The position numbers and the translations under genes were made by a program. From assembly GCA_945912145.1 (NCBI GenBank), contig CAMEBF010000002.1, forward strand, positions 62,001-126,000: a stretch of DNA of 64,000 bases, in the 5' to 3' direction. The DNA is from an uncultured Clostridia bacterium (lineage in GTDB: Bacteria; Bacillota; Clostridia; Oscillospirales; Acutalibacteraceae). A model generated the notes under the pieces. That model had not been told where the DNA came from, searched no databases, and saw only the letters and a program-made list of their open reading frames with translations. Of the stretch, positions 52,661 through 62,741 are shown one piece after another (the first letter of the stretch is position 1; each line of letters starts with the position of its first letter).

Positions 52661-55078
52661 TCAGTTATAGATGCCGACGGACGGCTTGTCCTTTTTCGGC
52701 ACGGTCACTTTTTTTCCGGGCTTCTCCGGTTTTTTCAGCGCGATATCCAGCACTTCGTCGATCGTCTTCACGGGAATAAAGGTCAGCTTTTCCTTGACCG
52801 TTTCGTCGATCTCGGCGAGATCGGGCGCATTCTCCCAAGGAATCACAACCGTCTTCATACCGTGACGGTATGCCGCCATCGACTTTTCTTTGAGACCGCC
52901 GATGGGCAGCACTCTGCCGCGCAGGGTGATTTCACCCGTCATGGCGACATTACCGCGGACAGGAATGCCGCTGAGTGCCGACAATACGGCTGTTGTCATC
53001 GTGATACCGGCGGACGGGCCGTCCTTCGGCACCGCACCCTCGGGAACATGAATATGAATGTCTTTATTTTTATAGAAATCTCCGTCGATACCGAACGCCG
53101 ATGCGCGGCTGCGCACCAGACTGACCGCCGTCCTCGCCGACTCTTTCATGACGTCGCCGAGCGAGCCCGTCAGCTCCAGTTTGCCGGTGCCGTCGAGCAC
53201 GGAAACCTCGATTTGGAGCATCTCGCCGCCGACCGAAGTCCAGGCAAGGCCGTTGACAAGGCCGACTTCGTCCGATTTTTCCATCGCGTCCTCACGATAT
53301 TTGACAGGGCCTAAAAATTCAGGCAGATTTTTATCCGTTACGGCGATCGCTTCCGTCTCGCCATCCACAAAGCGAACGGCGGCTTTTCTCGCGACTTTCG
53401 CAATCTTTCGTTCAAGCTGACGGACGCCTGCCTCTTTCGTGTAGCCGTCGATCATCAGCCGGACGGCCTTATCGGAGAATTTCAGGAGTTTCTTATCAAT
53501 ATTATGCTCTTTGAGCTGCTTCGGGATCAGGTGTTTTTTCGCGATGTTGAATTTTTCCTCATGCGTATAGCTGCCGAGTTCAATAATCTCCATTCTGTCC
53601 CGCAGCGGCTCGGGAATCGCATACTGATCATTCGCCGTCGTGATAAACAGCACCTTGCTCAGATCAAACGGCAGTTCGATGAAATGATCACAATAGGTCG
53701 CGTTCTGTTCGCCGTCAAGCACCTCAAGCAGAGCGGCAGCCGGATCTCCCCGGAAATCGCCGTTAAGCTTGTCGATCTCGTCAAGCAGAATCAGCGGATT
53801 CGCGCTTTTCGCATCGATCAGCGCATTGATGATCCGTCCGGGAATCGCGCCGATGTAGGTGCGGCGGTGTCCGCGGATCTCCGCTTCGTCCCGTACACCG
53901 CCAAGCGAAATCCGGACGTAATTGCGGTTCATGGCTTTCGCGACGGAACGGGCAATCGACGTTTTACCGACGCCGGGAGGGCCCGCCAGACAGATGATCT
54001 GTCCCTTAATATCGGGTGAAAGAGCACGCGCCGCAAGCATTTCCACAATGCGTTCCTTGACTTCGCGCAGACCGTAATGGTCTTTATCAAGCTGCTTTCT
54101 CGCCGCCGATAATTTCAGGTTATCCTTTGTATAAACACCCCACGGCAACGCCAGACATTTGTCAAGATAGGTGCGGATGACATTCGCGTCCGGCGAACCG
54201 GGCGACATTTTGCCGAGCCGGCGGCACTCCTGCCGCAATTTCTCTTTCGAGTCGTCGGGCATGGCGCTTTCGTCAATCATCTGCAGATAGCGATCCGCTT
54301 CTTCGGGTGCGTCCTCGCCTTCGCCGAGTTCGTCGTAAATGGCGCGGAGCTGTTCGCGCAGATAATATTCGTGCTGATTCTTATCCATTTGATCCTGCAC
54401 ACGCGCCTGAATCTCCTCTTCGAGCGTCAGCAGGTCGATCTCCTGCGAGAGCAGCACCGAGAGATATTCCAAACGGCGGATCGGATTGAGTTCATTCAGG
54501 ATATGCTGTTTTTCCTCAACCGGCAAAAAGATGCTGCCGGCGATTTTATCCGCCAGAGGGCCGGACTCGGTCAGTTCAAAGACCTCCGCCATGACGTCCG
54601 GCGCGATTTTTGAGGAAACGTCGCAGTATTCGCCGAAGAGATCACGCGCATTGCGGATCAGCGCCGTCTCGTAATCATACGACGCGCTGCTGACGGGAAC
54701 CTCATGTCTGACCTTGACAAGTCCCCGCAGAAACGGACGCATACTGACAATCTCCGTCACAGACGCTCTCTTTTTACCTTCGACGATCACGCGCAGCGTC
54801 TTACCGTTTTCCGAAACGCGCAGCACCTGCTTGACCTCGGCGATGACGCCGGTGGTGTACAGTCCCGTGAGCATGGGCTCCTCTTCGTTGATGTCGCGCT
54901 GAGCGACTAAAAATATATTTTCATTTTTGGAAAGAGCGTATTTCAGCGCCGCAATCGACGCCGGTCGGCCGACGTCAAAATGAAGCGTCATATCCGGAAA
55001 CAGCACAAGTCCCCGCAGCGCAAGCACCGGCATGGACAAAAGCTTTTCTTCCGTCTCCTGCATTTTCATCAACCCCAT
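52661..55078 (-). CDS. lon: ATP-dependent protease Lon
   Basis: 805 residues. The LON substrate domain ([23 protein letters not shown] region), AAA+ domain with Walker A ([15 protein letters not shown]), Walker B ([10 protein letters not shown]), and a Ser-Lys protease domain with [11 protein letters not shown] (catalytic Ser) and [14 protein letters not shown] (catalytic Lys). Degrades damaged and regulatory proteins. The start could also be ATG at 55069 or 55063; the upstream GGGG is inside the first codons. Confidence 0.96.
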   Translation of the reverse strand: MGLMKMQETEEKLLSMPVLALRGLVLFPDMTLHFDVGRPASIAALKYALSKNENIFLVAQRDINEEEPMLTGLYTTGVIAEVKQVLRVSENGKTLRVIVEGKKRASVTEIVSMRPFLRGLVKVRHEVPVSSASYDYETALIRNARDLFGEYCDVSSKIAPDVMAEVFELTESGPLADKIAGSIFLPVEEKQHILNELNPIRRLEYLSVLLSQEIDLLTLEEEIQARVQDQMDKNQHEYYLREQLRAIYDELGEGEDAPEEADRYLQMIDESAMPDDSKEKLRQECRRLGKMSPGSPDANVIRTYLDKCLALPWGVYTKDNLKLSAARKQLDKDHYGLREVKERIVEMLAARALSPDIKGQIICLAGPPGVGKTSIARSVAKAMNRNYVRISLGGVRDEAEIRGHRRTYIGAIPGRIINALIDAKSANPLILLDEIDKLNGDFRGDPAAALLEVLDGEQNATYCDHFIELPFDLSKVLFITTANDQYAIPEPLRDRMEIIELGSYTHEEKFNIAKKHLIPKQLKEHNIDKKLLKFSDKAVRLMIDGYTKEAGVRQLERKIAKVARKAAVRFVDGETEAIAVTDKNLPEFLGPVKYREDAMEKSDEVGLVNGLAWTSVGGEMLQIEVSVLDGTGKLELTGSLGDVMKESARTAVSLVRSRASAFGIDGDFYKNKDIHIHVPEGAVPKDGPSAGITMTTAVLSALSGIPVRGNVAMTGEITLRGRVLPIGGLKEKSMAAYRHGMKTVVIPWENAPDLAEIDETVKEKLTFIPVKTIDEVLDIALKKPEKPGKKVTVPKKDKPSVGIYN

Positions 55079-55113
55079 TCAAAAATATATAGTAAAGATT
55101 ATAATAATAATTT

Positions 55114-55142
55114 ATTATATCGTATCGTTTTCTCTCTTGCAA
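55114..55142 (-). promoter_or_regulatory. Promoter of the lon-engB-lysA operon
   Basis: TTGCAA (55137-55142) and TATAAT (55114-55119) on the minus strand with a 17-base spacer. No CIRCE or CtsR-type operator was recognised. Confidence 0.8.
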
Positions 55143-55213
55143 GATTTTTTTTGAAGTTCCCGAAAAAGTTAAAGGAAGTCACAAAAATGCGGCTTCCTTT
55201 CTCTTTATTTTGT

Positions 55214-57604
55214 TTATTCTGTTCGCAGCGCGGCAACCGGGTCTTTGTTCGCCGCCATCTTCGCGGGAATCAGACCGCCGATGAGCGTCAGCACTACGCT
55301 GATCGCCACCAGAGCCAATGCGTACAAGGGATTAAGCCTTGCAACGTGCTCGAGCTCCGTCATCTTATAGATAATCATATTCGTCGGAATCGTCAGCAGA
55401 TAGGCAATGGCGATACCGAGCGCGCCGGAGGTGATACCGATGATGAACGTTTCGGCATTGAAGACGCGTGTAATATCCTTTTTCCGGGCGCCGAGTGCAC
55501 GCAGAATGCCGATCTCCTTGATACGTTCGATAACGGAAATATACGTGATGATCGCAATCATGATCAGCGAAACCACCAGAGAGATGGAGGCAAATGCAAC
55601 CAGAACAATGGTAACGGCGTCCATGATGCTGCCGGTCAGTTCGGTGATCGTCTCGGACATATCCGTATAGATGATGGTATCGTCAGATATGCCCTCACCG
55701 TCGGATTTGCTCTCATTGTAGGCATCCAGATAGGCAAGAAGTTTATCTTTGGTTTCAAAATTGTTCGGATAAAGATAAATCACAGAGGGAGCCGAACTGC
55801 CGCCGTATTGCAGAAGCAGGGTATTGCGCGTCTCAGCGCTTACCGGAGTCAGAGGATCAGTCGGCGTGATGTCAACATCAGATGTTTTAATATCCTGAAC
55901 GATCTGCGAATTGGAATTAAGCTCAATCACTTCCTGCGCAAGCTCATCGCTGTAAGCGATACCGAAACCGAGCAGGCCGATGGTCTCGCCGTCTTTCAGA
56001 CGGATAACGCCCGAAATCCTGACGGTGATATTCTTTTCATTATCGTACATGGAAGCGTAATCGGGATTCTGACTGTAAACGCCGTACTGAGATTTTGTAT
56101 AGAAAACATCGTTACCGACGATCTGATATTCCGTCCCGACGATGTCGCTGAAGCTGACGGTATCACCGGAAACGTCAAAACCGAAGCTTTCCATCGTGGA
56201 TCTGTCCACACTGTTGTCCGAATCCACAACCAGAACGACCTCATGGCTGTTCGCCGGCATGGTACCTGCGATCACATCATAATACTTTTCCAGATACGAT
56301 TCGGAATCATCGCCCAATGTCTCCGGGTAGGAGGAAAGACCGACGCCGCTCATAGAATAGTTCATCATGGCGCTCATATCGCCATCCGTCATACCACTGA
56401 TTCCCGACGGAAATTTATGCCAGTTGACGGAGCCGTCCGCATTTTTTTTCAATGCGTTCATGTTGACGGTTCTCGTATAACCGATGCTGTTGCAGATTGC
56501 AGGATCGACGCTTTCAAGATACGTCATAAACTCATCGGAAAAATTGTTGATATGGATCGAATTCTGAACGGGAGGTTCATCAAGAATGACATAATCGGTA
56601 TCCGCGTAATCGCGTTCGCCGGTGATCATGCCCTTCCATTGCTGCTGGTTCTCCTTCGCCTGTTCCTCATCCATAACCATCGAAGTCTGCGAAATCACAA
56701 TCGGGAACTCGTTGAGCGCGTTGCTCTGATACTTATCGATCTGCGCCTGGAAGCCGTCCGAAAGGCTGAGGATCAGCGCAATGCCAATGATGCCGATGCT
56801 CGAAGCAAGCGCAGTCAGAATCGTTCTACCCTTTTTTGTGGCGATATTCTTTCCCGAGAGCTTGAGCGCGGTCTTGAAGCTCATGCTCGTTTTTTTGAGG
56901 GAATAGTAAGAGTCCTTCTCCGTTTCGCTGTAGGGATTCGTATCGTCGATCACGTGACCGTCCTCAAACTTGACGATGCGATCGGCGTAGGACTCGGCAA
57001 GAGACGGGTTATGCGTAACCATAATGACGAGCTTATCGTCGGCGATCTCTTTGATCAGATCCATAATCTGACGGCTGGTCTTTTTATCGAGCGCGCCGGT
57101 CGGTTCGTCCGCTAAAATGATGTCCGGATCGTTCGCCAAGGCACGGGCAATGGCGACGCGCTGCATTTGGCCGCCGGAAAGCTGATTGGGTTTTTTATGG
57201 GCGTGCTCCTTCAAACCGACTTTTTCAAGCGCGTCCAGCGCTTTCTGTTTTTTCTCTTCCTCCGAAACGCCGGAAAGGGTCATGCCCATTTCTACGTTAT
57301 CGAGAACGTTCAGATGGTTGATCAGATTGTAGCTCTGAAAAATAAACCCGATGCTGTTGTTGCGATAGGAATCCCATTCGGAATCCGAAAAGTCCTTGGT
57401 GGATTTGCCGTTGATGATCAAATCGCCGCTGTCGTATTTGTCGAGGCCGCCGATAACGTTCAGAAATGTCGTTTTGCCGGAACCGCTCGGTCCCAGAATC
57501 GCAACAAACTCGTTTCTGCGGAAGTTGACGCTGACATGATCAAGTGCCTTCTGTGTAAAATCCCCCGTCGTGTAACTCTTGGAAATATTTTTGATCTGAA
57601 GCAT
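55214..57604 (-). CDS. MacB-type ABC exporter, fused ATPase and FtsX permease
   Basis: 796 residues. The N-terminal ATPase (about 1-220) has Walker A ([12 protein letters not shown]), signature [15 protein letters not shown], Walker B ([12 protein letters not shown]) and His in MVTHNPSLA. It is followed by a first membrane helix (about 280), a large extracytoplasmic domain (about 305-620) and three more helices with the FtsX end ([22 protein letters not shown]). Such proteins export peptides or transmit signals. Start at 57604 behind GAAGGGATG, since the frame upstream is unlike protein. Monocistronic; regulator not seen. Confidence 0.9.
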   Translation of the reverse strand: MLQIKNISKSYTTGDFTQKALDHVSVNFRRNEFVAILGPSGSGKTTFLNVIGGLDKYDSGDLIINGKSTKDFSDSEWDSYRNNSIGFIFQSYNLINHLNVLDNVEMGMTLSGVSEEEKKQKALDALEKVGLKEHAHKKPNQLSGGQMQRVAIARALANDPDIILADEPTGALDKKTSRQIMDLIKEIADDKLVIMVTHNPSLAESYADRIVKFEDGHVIDDTNPYSETEKDSYYSLKKTSMSFKTALKLSGKNIATKKGRTILTALASSIGIIGIALILSLSDGFQAQIDKYQSNALNEFPIVISQTSMVMDEEQAKENQQQWKGMITGERDYADTDYVILDEPPVQNSIHINNFSDEFMTYLESVDPAICNSIGYTRTVNMNALKKNADGSVNWHKFPSGISGMTDGDMSAMMNYSMSGVGLSSYPETLGDDSESYLEKYYDVIAGTMPANSHEVVLVVDSDNSVDRSTMESFGFDVSGDTVSFSDIVGTEYQIVGNDVFYTKSQYGVYSQNPDYASMYDNEKNITVRISGVIRLKDGETIGLLGFGIAYSDELAQEVIELNSNSQIVQDIKTSDVDITPTDPLTPVSAETRNTLLLQYGGSSAPSVIYLYPNNFETKDKLLAYLDAYNESKSDGEGISDDTIIYTDMSETITELTGSIMDAVTIVLVAFASISLVVSLIMIAIITYISVIERIKEIGILRALGARKKDITRVFNAETFIIGITSGALGIAIAYLLTIPTNMIIYKMTELEHVARLNPLYALALVAISVVLTLIGGLIPAKMAANKDPVAALRTE

Positions 57605-57751
57605 CGAAAAACATCCCTTCTCCCTATAGAATTGCAGTTTACAGACAGAAGATACCATAGTTTTTTTAACTGAATATAAACAAATTAGGCACAAATGTAG
57701 AATATTTCTCCGATTTGCCCTGTTTTTCTTTGATCTCTCCTTAAAAAAGCC

Positions 57752-57776
57752 GCTCCGGCAAAACCGAAGCGGCAAA
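57752..57776 (-). terminator. Hairpin between the dockerin protein and the ABC exporter
   Basis: GCCGCTCCGGC-AAAACC-GAAGCGGC forms an imperfect GCCGCTtc/GAAGCGGC stem (57750-57774). On the minus strand it follows the dockerin gene stop and is trailed by TTTTTTAAGGAG, consistent with termination. Confidence 0.6.
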
Positions 57777-57808
57777 AAATATCAGATTTTTTTAAGTGTC
57801 AGAGGCTC

Positions 57809-60289
57809 TTATTCGGGCATAGCCTGAAGGTTCGCCGCAACACGAAGCATGATACGCGCGTCAACCGCCGAAACCTTGCCGTCACCGTTGACATCGCCCA
57901 CAGCGAGCTGTTCTTCGGTAAGCGTGATCAGCTGAGCCGCATGACGAAGCGCAAGTCTGGCGTCAACCGCCGAAACCTTGCCGTCACCGTTAATATCACC
58001 CTTCATGCCGACAGGCTCGGGATCGGGAGTGGGCTCCGGATCAGGAGTAGGCTCGGGATCGGGAGTGGGCTCGGGATCGGGAGTGGGCTCGGGATCGGGA
58101 AGCTTCTCGGTGCTCAGATAATGGCCGTTTGCGGTATCGTATGTTACCTTGTAACCATTGACTTCAGCCGTTGCGGTCTCGCCGCAGGTATGCTCAAAGA
58201 GCGAGAAGAGCAGGTTGTCAATGAAGTCAACCGCAGAAGAAATAACGGATTTATTGAACGGATTATTCTCATTTTTATTCATGGAAAGGATATCGGCAAA
58301 TGCAGCGAAATCACAGTCAAGGATGCTCGGAACAGCCTTATCCAGAATGAACGTACGAATGTCAAACGTAAAGGTTGCGTCGCCGCAGCCGTTGACGAAT
58401 CCGAGCGGGATCATTTCGTTGAGAACGACGTTGAGCTTATACCATGCGGTATTGCAGAACTCGTCGATCTCTCCCTGATTCGTATCGAGAACGTCCGCAA
58501 CAGCAGGGATGCCGTCGATGTAGTTCAGAGCCCAGTCAACGATTTCCTCGAAGAAATCTTCCCAAGTCCAGCCGGCTTTTTTCAGCTCGGTGACTTTCGC
58601 CTGGTCGATGCCGATGTTCGTCGCTCTGTTGAGCCAGTAGATCGCAACGTCCATACCCATGGTGCCGATTGCGTCAGCCGTCTCATCATCGGTCAGGTTC
58701 TTAACGGAACCGTCCGCATTGAAGACAAGGTCTTTGTAATCTCTGGTGAAATCAACACCGGTATCCTGAACCATGTACTTGTCGATTGCGAAATACGCGG
58801 TATAAACAGCGAGCTTTTCAAGGTTGTCAACATCAGCGGGAACGTTGACGCCGAAAGCCGTGGGATAGAACAGACCGATAACGGCAACTACCATATCCTC
58901 AAGGCTCTTATCGGCAAGCTTATCTGCCGTAAAGCCGCTGAAATCGAAGGAGTACTTGGTGTCTTCGATCGTGAACTCAAGCTTACCGCCGTTGTTGCCG
59001 GCAAGGGTCTTGAGCACGAAGCCGAAGAAAGAAGTCAGGTTTGCCGTGATGTTCTCATTGCCGCCCATCTTGAGGCCGAGCTCTTTATAAACAGCGGGCT
59101 GCGCGATGACTTCGATGATCTTGCAGACCATGTTGTTCAGGTTCTCGAAGAGACCATCCTGCGCCAGTTCGGCGAAATTGAACGTATCGGCTTTAAATTC
59201 ATAGTCAAGATTGATGATGTCGTTCAGAACGGCAAGCTGAGGATCGCTGCCGATGAGCTTCTTCAGTTCGTCCTTAACCTTCGTGTTCAGGGGCTCAATC
59301 AAGAAGCTGGCGATAACAGCATCCGCATACGTACCGATCAGTTCGTAAATCGTCATTTTCGCGGTCTTGGCAGCTTCATCCTTCGTGGCGTCCTTACCGG
59401 AGATGAGCTTCAGCAGCGCAGCGGCAAGAAGCTCGTCGGAATTGAAGTCCGCATAGTCGGAATCCTTGAAGGCGACCTTGATGACTTCTTTTTCATTGCC
59501 CTTATCATCGGTGACTTTTTCTTTTTCAGCAAGCAGACCGTTGTAAATCTGCTCATTGATGGTGACATCAAGATTTTTCATCATGTCGTTGACCATCGCT
59601 TCGATATCCTTCTTGGCAAGGCTCTTGAGCGTGCCGTTGATGGTGCCGAGATCAAAGTTGCCCTTGATGACTTTCTTGATGACCTTGACGTTCGCCGTAT
59701 CGGAGAGGAATCCGAACAGACCGTAGATAATATCAAGGTTGGAGGAGTTCTTCGTGGAGATCGCTTCTTTGCCCTTCTTCAGGGAGTCAACGCTCAGCGA
59801 ATACACATCGCCCCAAGTCTTCGCATTGGAGGTATGAACGAAATCGATCGCACCGACAAGCGTAGCCAGAATACCGTCCGTGGAGTTCAGGTCAATATCG
59901 GTCTTGAGAACCATACCGATAATACCCTTGAAGTCCTTGATCTGACTGTTGAGATCGGTTTCTGCCAGAAAAGCGTCAAGATACTTGATGAGCTCTTTGG
60001 CAAGCGTTTCCGTGTCTGCCTTCATGACGTCAACGCCGTCAGCCTCGGCAAACTTTTTCAGATCGTTGATGAGCTGGAAGCAGAGATTCAGAACCGTCGG
60101 AACGAGTTCTTCCTTTCTGTCCCCGAGATCTGTGAGGAGCGTTTCCGCGACGTTGGCAAGATTGTCGTTATCTAAGTAAGCACTCAGAGAGGAGGTATCT
60201 CTCTCGGCGGCAAAAGCCGTCATGGGAATGCACGAGAAAACCAACAGCAACGCCATGAAAACACTGAGAATTTTCGTGGTTTTTTTCAT
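57809..60289 (-). CDS. Large secreted protein with C-terminal dockerin
   Basis: 826 residues. Signal peptide (about 1-28, ending TAFAAE) on a KKTTKI basic start; then about 700 residues of helical, Asp/Leu/Lys-rich sequence with no recognised domain; a PEPTPDPEPTPDP linker built of five repeats; and a C-terminal type I dockerin with two nearly identical calcium-binding repeats (GDINGDGKVSAVDARLALRHAA and GDVNGDGKVSAVDARIMLRVAA). Start at 60289 after GGAAAGGA. It is presumably secreted and attached to a cohesin protein elsewhere. Confidence 0.85.
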   Translation of the reverse strand: MKKTTKILSVFMALLLVFSCIPMTAFAAERDTSSLSAYLDNDNLANVAETLLTDLGDRKEELVPTVLNLCFQLINDLKKFAEADGVDVMKADTETLAKELIKYLDAFLAETDLNSQIKDFKGIIGMVLKTDIDLNSTDGILATLVGAIDFVHTSNAKTWGDVYSLSVDSLKKGKEAISTKNSSNLDIIYGLFGFLSDTANVKVIKKVIKGNFDLGTINGTLKSLAKKDIEAMVNDMMKNLDVTINEQIYNGLLAEKEKVTDDKGNEKEVIKVAFKDSDYADFNSDELLAAALLKLISGKDATKDEAAKTAKMTIYELIGTYADAVIASFLIEPLNTKVKDELKKLIGSDPQLAVLNDIINLDYEFKADTFNFAELAQDGLFENLNNMVCKIIEVIAQPAVYKELGLKMGGNENITANLTSFFGFVLKTLAGNNGGKLEFTIEDTKYSFDFSGFTADKLADKSLEDMVVAVIGLFYPTAFGVNVPADVDNLEKLAVYTAYFAIDKYMVQDTGVDFTRDYKDLVFNADGSVKNLTDDETADAIGTMGMDVAIYWLNRATNIGIDQAKVTELKKAGWTWEDFFEEIVDWALNYIDGIPAVADVLDTNQGEIDEFCNTAWYKLNVVLNEMIPLGFVNGCGDATFTFDIRTFILDKAVPSILDCDFAAFADILSMNKNENNPFNKSVISSAVDFIDNLLFSLFEHTCGETATAEVNGYKVTYDTANGHYLSTEKLPDPEPTPDPEPTPDPEPTPDPEPTPDPEPVGMKGDINGDGKVSAVDARLALRHAAQLITLTEEQLAVGDVNGDGKVSAVDARIMLRVAANLQAMPE
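58018..58098 (-). repeat. Tandem 18-base repeats encoding the PEPTPD linker
   Basis: Units close to GGATCGGGAGTGGGCTCG, about four and a half copies, coding PEPTPD. The unit number may vary by slippage. Confidence 0.85.
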
Positions 60290-60362
60290 GAACAAACCAA
60301 ATCCTTTCCATCCGGCGTAACGCCGATAAAATTTTGAAGCATAGGACATTATGCTTACTAAT

Positions 60363-60391
60363 AGAATAATATAAATTTTTGAAAATGTCAA
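60363..60391 (-). promoter_or_regulatory. Promoter of the dockerin-protein gene
   Basis: TTGACA (60386-60391) and TATTCT (60363-60368) on the minus strand, 17-base spacer. The leader contains two hairpins, AAGCATA/TATGCTT (60338-60357) and CGGCG-TTA-CGCCG (about 60323-60335). The rest of the gap (60392-60640) has no recognised gene; CCCGG/CCGGG and an A6/T7 stem at 60603-60624 are the only structures seen. Confidence 0.7.
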
Positions 60392-60644
60392 GATTTAATA
60401 ATATGTTAAATATTTCTGGAAACATTTTTGTACAATCGCACAAATTCTGGAAAATTTTTTGTAATTATTTACAGTTTTTCCTCTGCCAATCTTATACTAT
60501 TTATATAATAAAGCGACAACCTCCCGGCATCATGTCTCACAAAAAAAACAGACGAATAAAACAAAGAACAACTGGACTCCGGGCTTCCGATTTGTGGAAA
60601 ATGCAGAAAAAACGGTTTTTTTGCAGAAAAACCTTAAAAGAATA

Positions 60645-60673
60645 TTGAAATTCAAAACCAAAGGATATATAAT
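60645..60673 (+). promoter_or_regulatory. Promoter of xpt
   Basis: TTGAAA (60645-60650), 17-base spacer, TATAAT (60668-60673). The transcript would start only about 25 bases before the gene, leaving no room for a purine riboswitch. Confidence 0.8.
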
Positions 60674-60703
60674 AAAGCTACTATTCGGAAGAGGTGATGT
60701 CAC

Positions 60704-61279
60704 ATGAACAGCTTGCAGAAAAAAATTCTGTCCGACGGAATTGCGCTTCCCGGCAATATTCTGAAAGTTGACAGCTTCCTGAACCACCAGATTGACATCA
60801 CTCTGCTCAGAGAAATCGGAAAAGATTTTTACGAGCTTTTCAAAGATAAAGAGATCAACAAAATCCTCACCATCGAGGCATCCGGCATTGCAATCGCCTG
60901 TTACACCGCCGAGTATTTCCATACTCCCGTGGTTTTCGCAAAAAAGGGTCAGCATAAAAATGTGGGTACGGATGTTTTCACGGCAGAGGTTTTTTCTTTT
61001 ACCAAAGGGACTTCGTATGAGGTCGCCGTTTCCAAAAAATATCTGCACCCCGAAGACAAAGTTCTGATTATCGACGATTTTCTCGCGAACGGTCAGGCCG
61101 TGCTCGGGCTTCAGAAAATCATCGAAGAAGCCGGCGCGACGCTCTGCGGCGCAGGCATCGCAATCACAAAGGCATTCCAACCCGGCGAAAAGCTGCTTCT
61201 CGACGCCGGCATCGATGTACGATCCCTTGCCGTTGTGGAATCCATGGAGAACGGAGAAATCCGTTTCCGCGAAGACTGA
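60704..61279 (+). CDS. xpt: Xanthine phosphoribosyltransferase
   Basis: 191 residues. MNSLQKKILSDGIALPGNILKVDSFLNHQID is the Xpt N-terminus; ILTIEASGIAIA and the PRPP-binding loop VLIIDDFLANGQA follow. It converts xanthine to XMP with PRPP. AGAGGTGATG lies upstream. It is read before the BMP transporter genes, which fits a purine-salvage unit. Confidence 0.95.
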   Translation: MNSLQKKILSDGIALPGNILKVDSFLNHQIDITLLREIGKDFYELFKDKEINKILTIEASGIAIACYTAEYFHTPVVFAKKGQHKNVGTDVFTAEVFSFTKGTSYEVAVSKKYLHPEDKVLIIDDFLANGQAVLGLQKIIEEAGATLCGAGIAITKAFQPGEKLLLDAGIDVRSLAVVESMENGEIRFRED

Positions 61280-61354
61280 AACGGGACAAGCCCGCCATTC
61301 AATTTGTATATGTATTTTTTTACATATAAATTTGTTTTATAGGAGAAACAGACC

Positions 61355-62599
61355 ATGAAAAAATTTCTTGCACTTTTTCTCGCAGTCGCAATGATCTTCT
61401 GCTTTGCTGCCTGCGGTGAAAAAACGCCCACGAACGAGAATCCCACAGGCGAAGGCGCTTCCGCAGAGGCTGACAGCGCAGCCACGGCTGACCTTTCGAG
61501 CATCAAGATCGGTTTTATTTTCCTGCATGACGAAAACTCGACCTACGACCTTAACTTCATCGAAGCGGCAAAAGCTGCTCAGGCTGCTCTCGGTCTTTCC
61601 GACGATCAGGTTATGTTCAAACCGAACATTCCCGAAGGCAATGAGTGCTATGAAGCCGCTGCCGATCTCGTCGACGCAGGCTGCAACATTATTTTCGCCG
61701 ATTCTTTCGGTCATGAGGACTACATGATCCAGGCCGCGAAGGAATTCCCCGAGGTTCAGTTCTGCCACGCTACCGGCACCAAGGCTCACACGGAGAACCT
61801 TGCCAACTTCCACAACGCTTTCGCTTCCATCTATGAAGGCCGTTTCCTTGCCGGCGTTGCCGCAGGTCTCAAGCTCAACGCGATGATCGAAGCCGGCGAC
61901 TTCACGGCTGACGAAGCCAAGATGGGCTATGTCGGCGCGTTCCCCTATGCGGAAGTTAAATCCGGTTACACCTCTTTCTATCTTGGCGCAAAATCCGTTT
62001 GCCCCAGCGTAACGATGGAAGTCAAATACACGAACTCCTGGTTCGACGAGGCGAAAGAGAAAGAAGCTGCCAACGCTCTTATCCAGGACGGCTGCAAGCT
62101 CATCAGCCAGCACGCTGACTCCATGGGTGCTCCCACGGCCTGCGAAGCGAAGAATGTTCCCAACGTTTCCTACAACGGCAGCACCGTTTCCGCTTGTCCG
62201 AACACCTTTATCGTTTCGTCCAAGATCAACTGGGCTCCCTACTTCCAGTACATCATCAACTGTGTAGCCACCGATGCTGCCATCGATACCGATTGGGTCG
62301 GCACGGTTGCAACCGATTCCGTACAGCTCTCCGAGATCAACGAGCAGGCTGCGGCTCCCGGCACGGCTGAAAAACTTGAAGAGGTCAAGGCTGCGCTCGC
62401 ATCAGGCGAACTTCATGTGTTTGACACCTCTACGTTCACAGTAGGCGGCAAGACGCTTGACTCTTATATGGCGGACGTTGATTCCGATGCAGCTTACACC
62501 GGTGACACCGAAGTTGTCAAAGACGGTTACTTCCATGAGTCTGAATTCAGATCAGCTCCTTACTTCGATCTTCTTATCGATGGTATCACGGAAGCCTAA
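61355..62599 (+). CDS. BMP-family nucleoside-binding lipoprotein
   Basis: 414 residues. Lipoprotein signal with lipobox FAAC (about residue 22), then the PnrA/BMP fold: IKIGFIFLHDENSTYDLNFIEAA, GCNIIFADSFGHEDYMIQAAKEFPEV, NFHNAFASIYEGRFLAGVAAGL, GYVGAFPYAEVKSGYTSFYLGA. Binds nucleosides for the following ABC importer (compare NupN in Bacillus). A hairpin of TATATGTA/TACATATA (61301-61327) stands before it. AGGAG precedes the ATG. Confidence 0.92.
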   Translation: MKKFLALFLAVAMIFCFAACGEKTPTNENPTGEGASAEADSAATADLSSIKIGFIFLHDENSTYDLNFIEAAKAAQAALGLSDDQVMFKPNIPEGNECYEAAADLVDAGCNIIFADSFGHEDYMIQAAKEFPEVQFCHATGTKAHTENLANFHNAFASIYEGRFLAGVAAGLKLNAMIEAGDFTADEAKMGYVGAFPYAEVKSGYTSFYLGAKSVCPSVTMEVKYTNSWFDEAKEKEAANALIQDGCKLISQHADSMGAPTACEAKNVPNVSYNGSTVSACPNTFIVSSKINWAPYFQYIINCVATDAAIDTDWVGTVATDSVQLSEINEQAAAPGTAEKLEEVKAALASGELHVFDTSTFTVGGKTLDSYMADVDSDAAYTGDTEVVKDGYFHESEFRSAPYFDLLIDGITEA

Positions 62600-62617
62600 T
62601 CTTCAATAAAACATAAG

Positions 62618-62647
62618 ACGCAGGCGAAGCAATTGCTTCGCCTCGTC
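62618..62647 (+). promoter_or_regulatory. Intercistronic palindrome after the binding-protein gene
   Basis: AGGCGAAGC-AATT-GCTTCGCCT (62626-62647 approximately), with outer GACG/CGTC, and no real T-run. Probably stabilises the binding-protein message or lets only part of transcription through. Confidence 0.65.
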
Positions 62648-62741
62648 ATGGTTTTAGCGATTAAACATGATAAAAACAAACAAGGCTTTATTTGTTTTTA
62701 TGATGGTTAATCCTATCAATTCATTTCCGGGAGGGGACAAA

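Noticed and set aside
54980-57115. 711-codon plus-strand frame across the lon promoter and the ABC exporter
   Set aside because: It runs through two genes in antisense and through a clear promoter; the sequence is His/Arg/Asp-rich and unlike protein.
55214-57604. Pairing of the MacB-type exporter with the BceRS-like system as one resistance module
   Set aside because: They are about 15 kb apart with unrelated operons between, and the exporter lacks the BceB ten-helix layout.
57941-60175. 744-codon plus-strand frame opposite the dockerin protein
   Set aside because: It covers the dockerin gene in antisense, starts in the repeat-coding linker and shows no known pattern.
60480-60700. Purine riboswitch ahead of xpt
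   Set aside because: The conserved aptamer core was not found and a good promoter lies downstream of where it would be.
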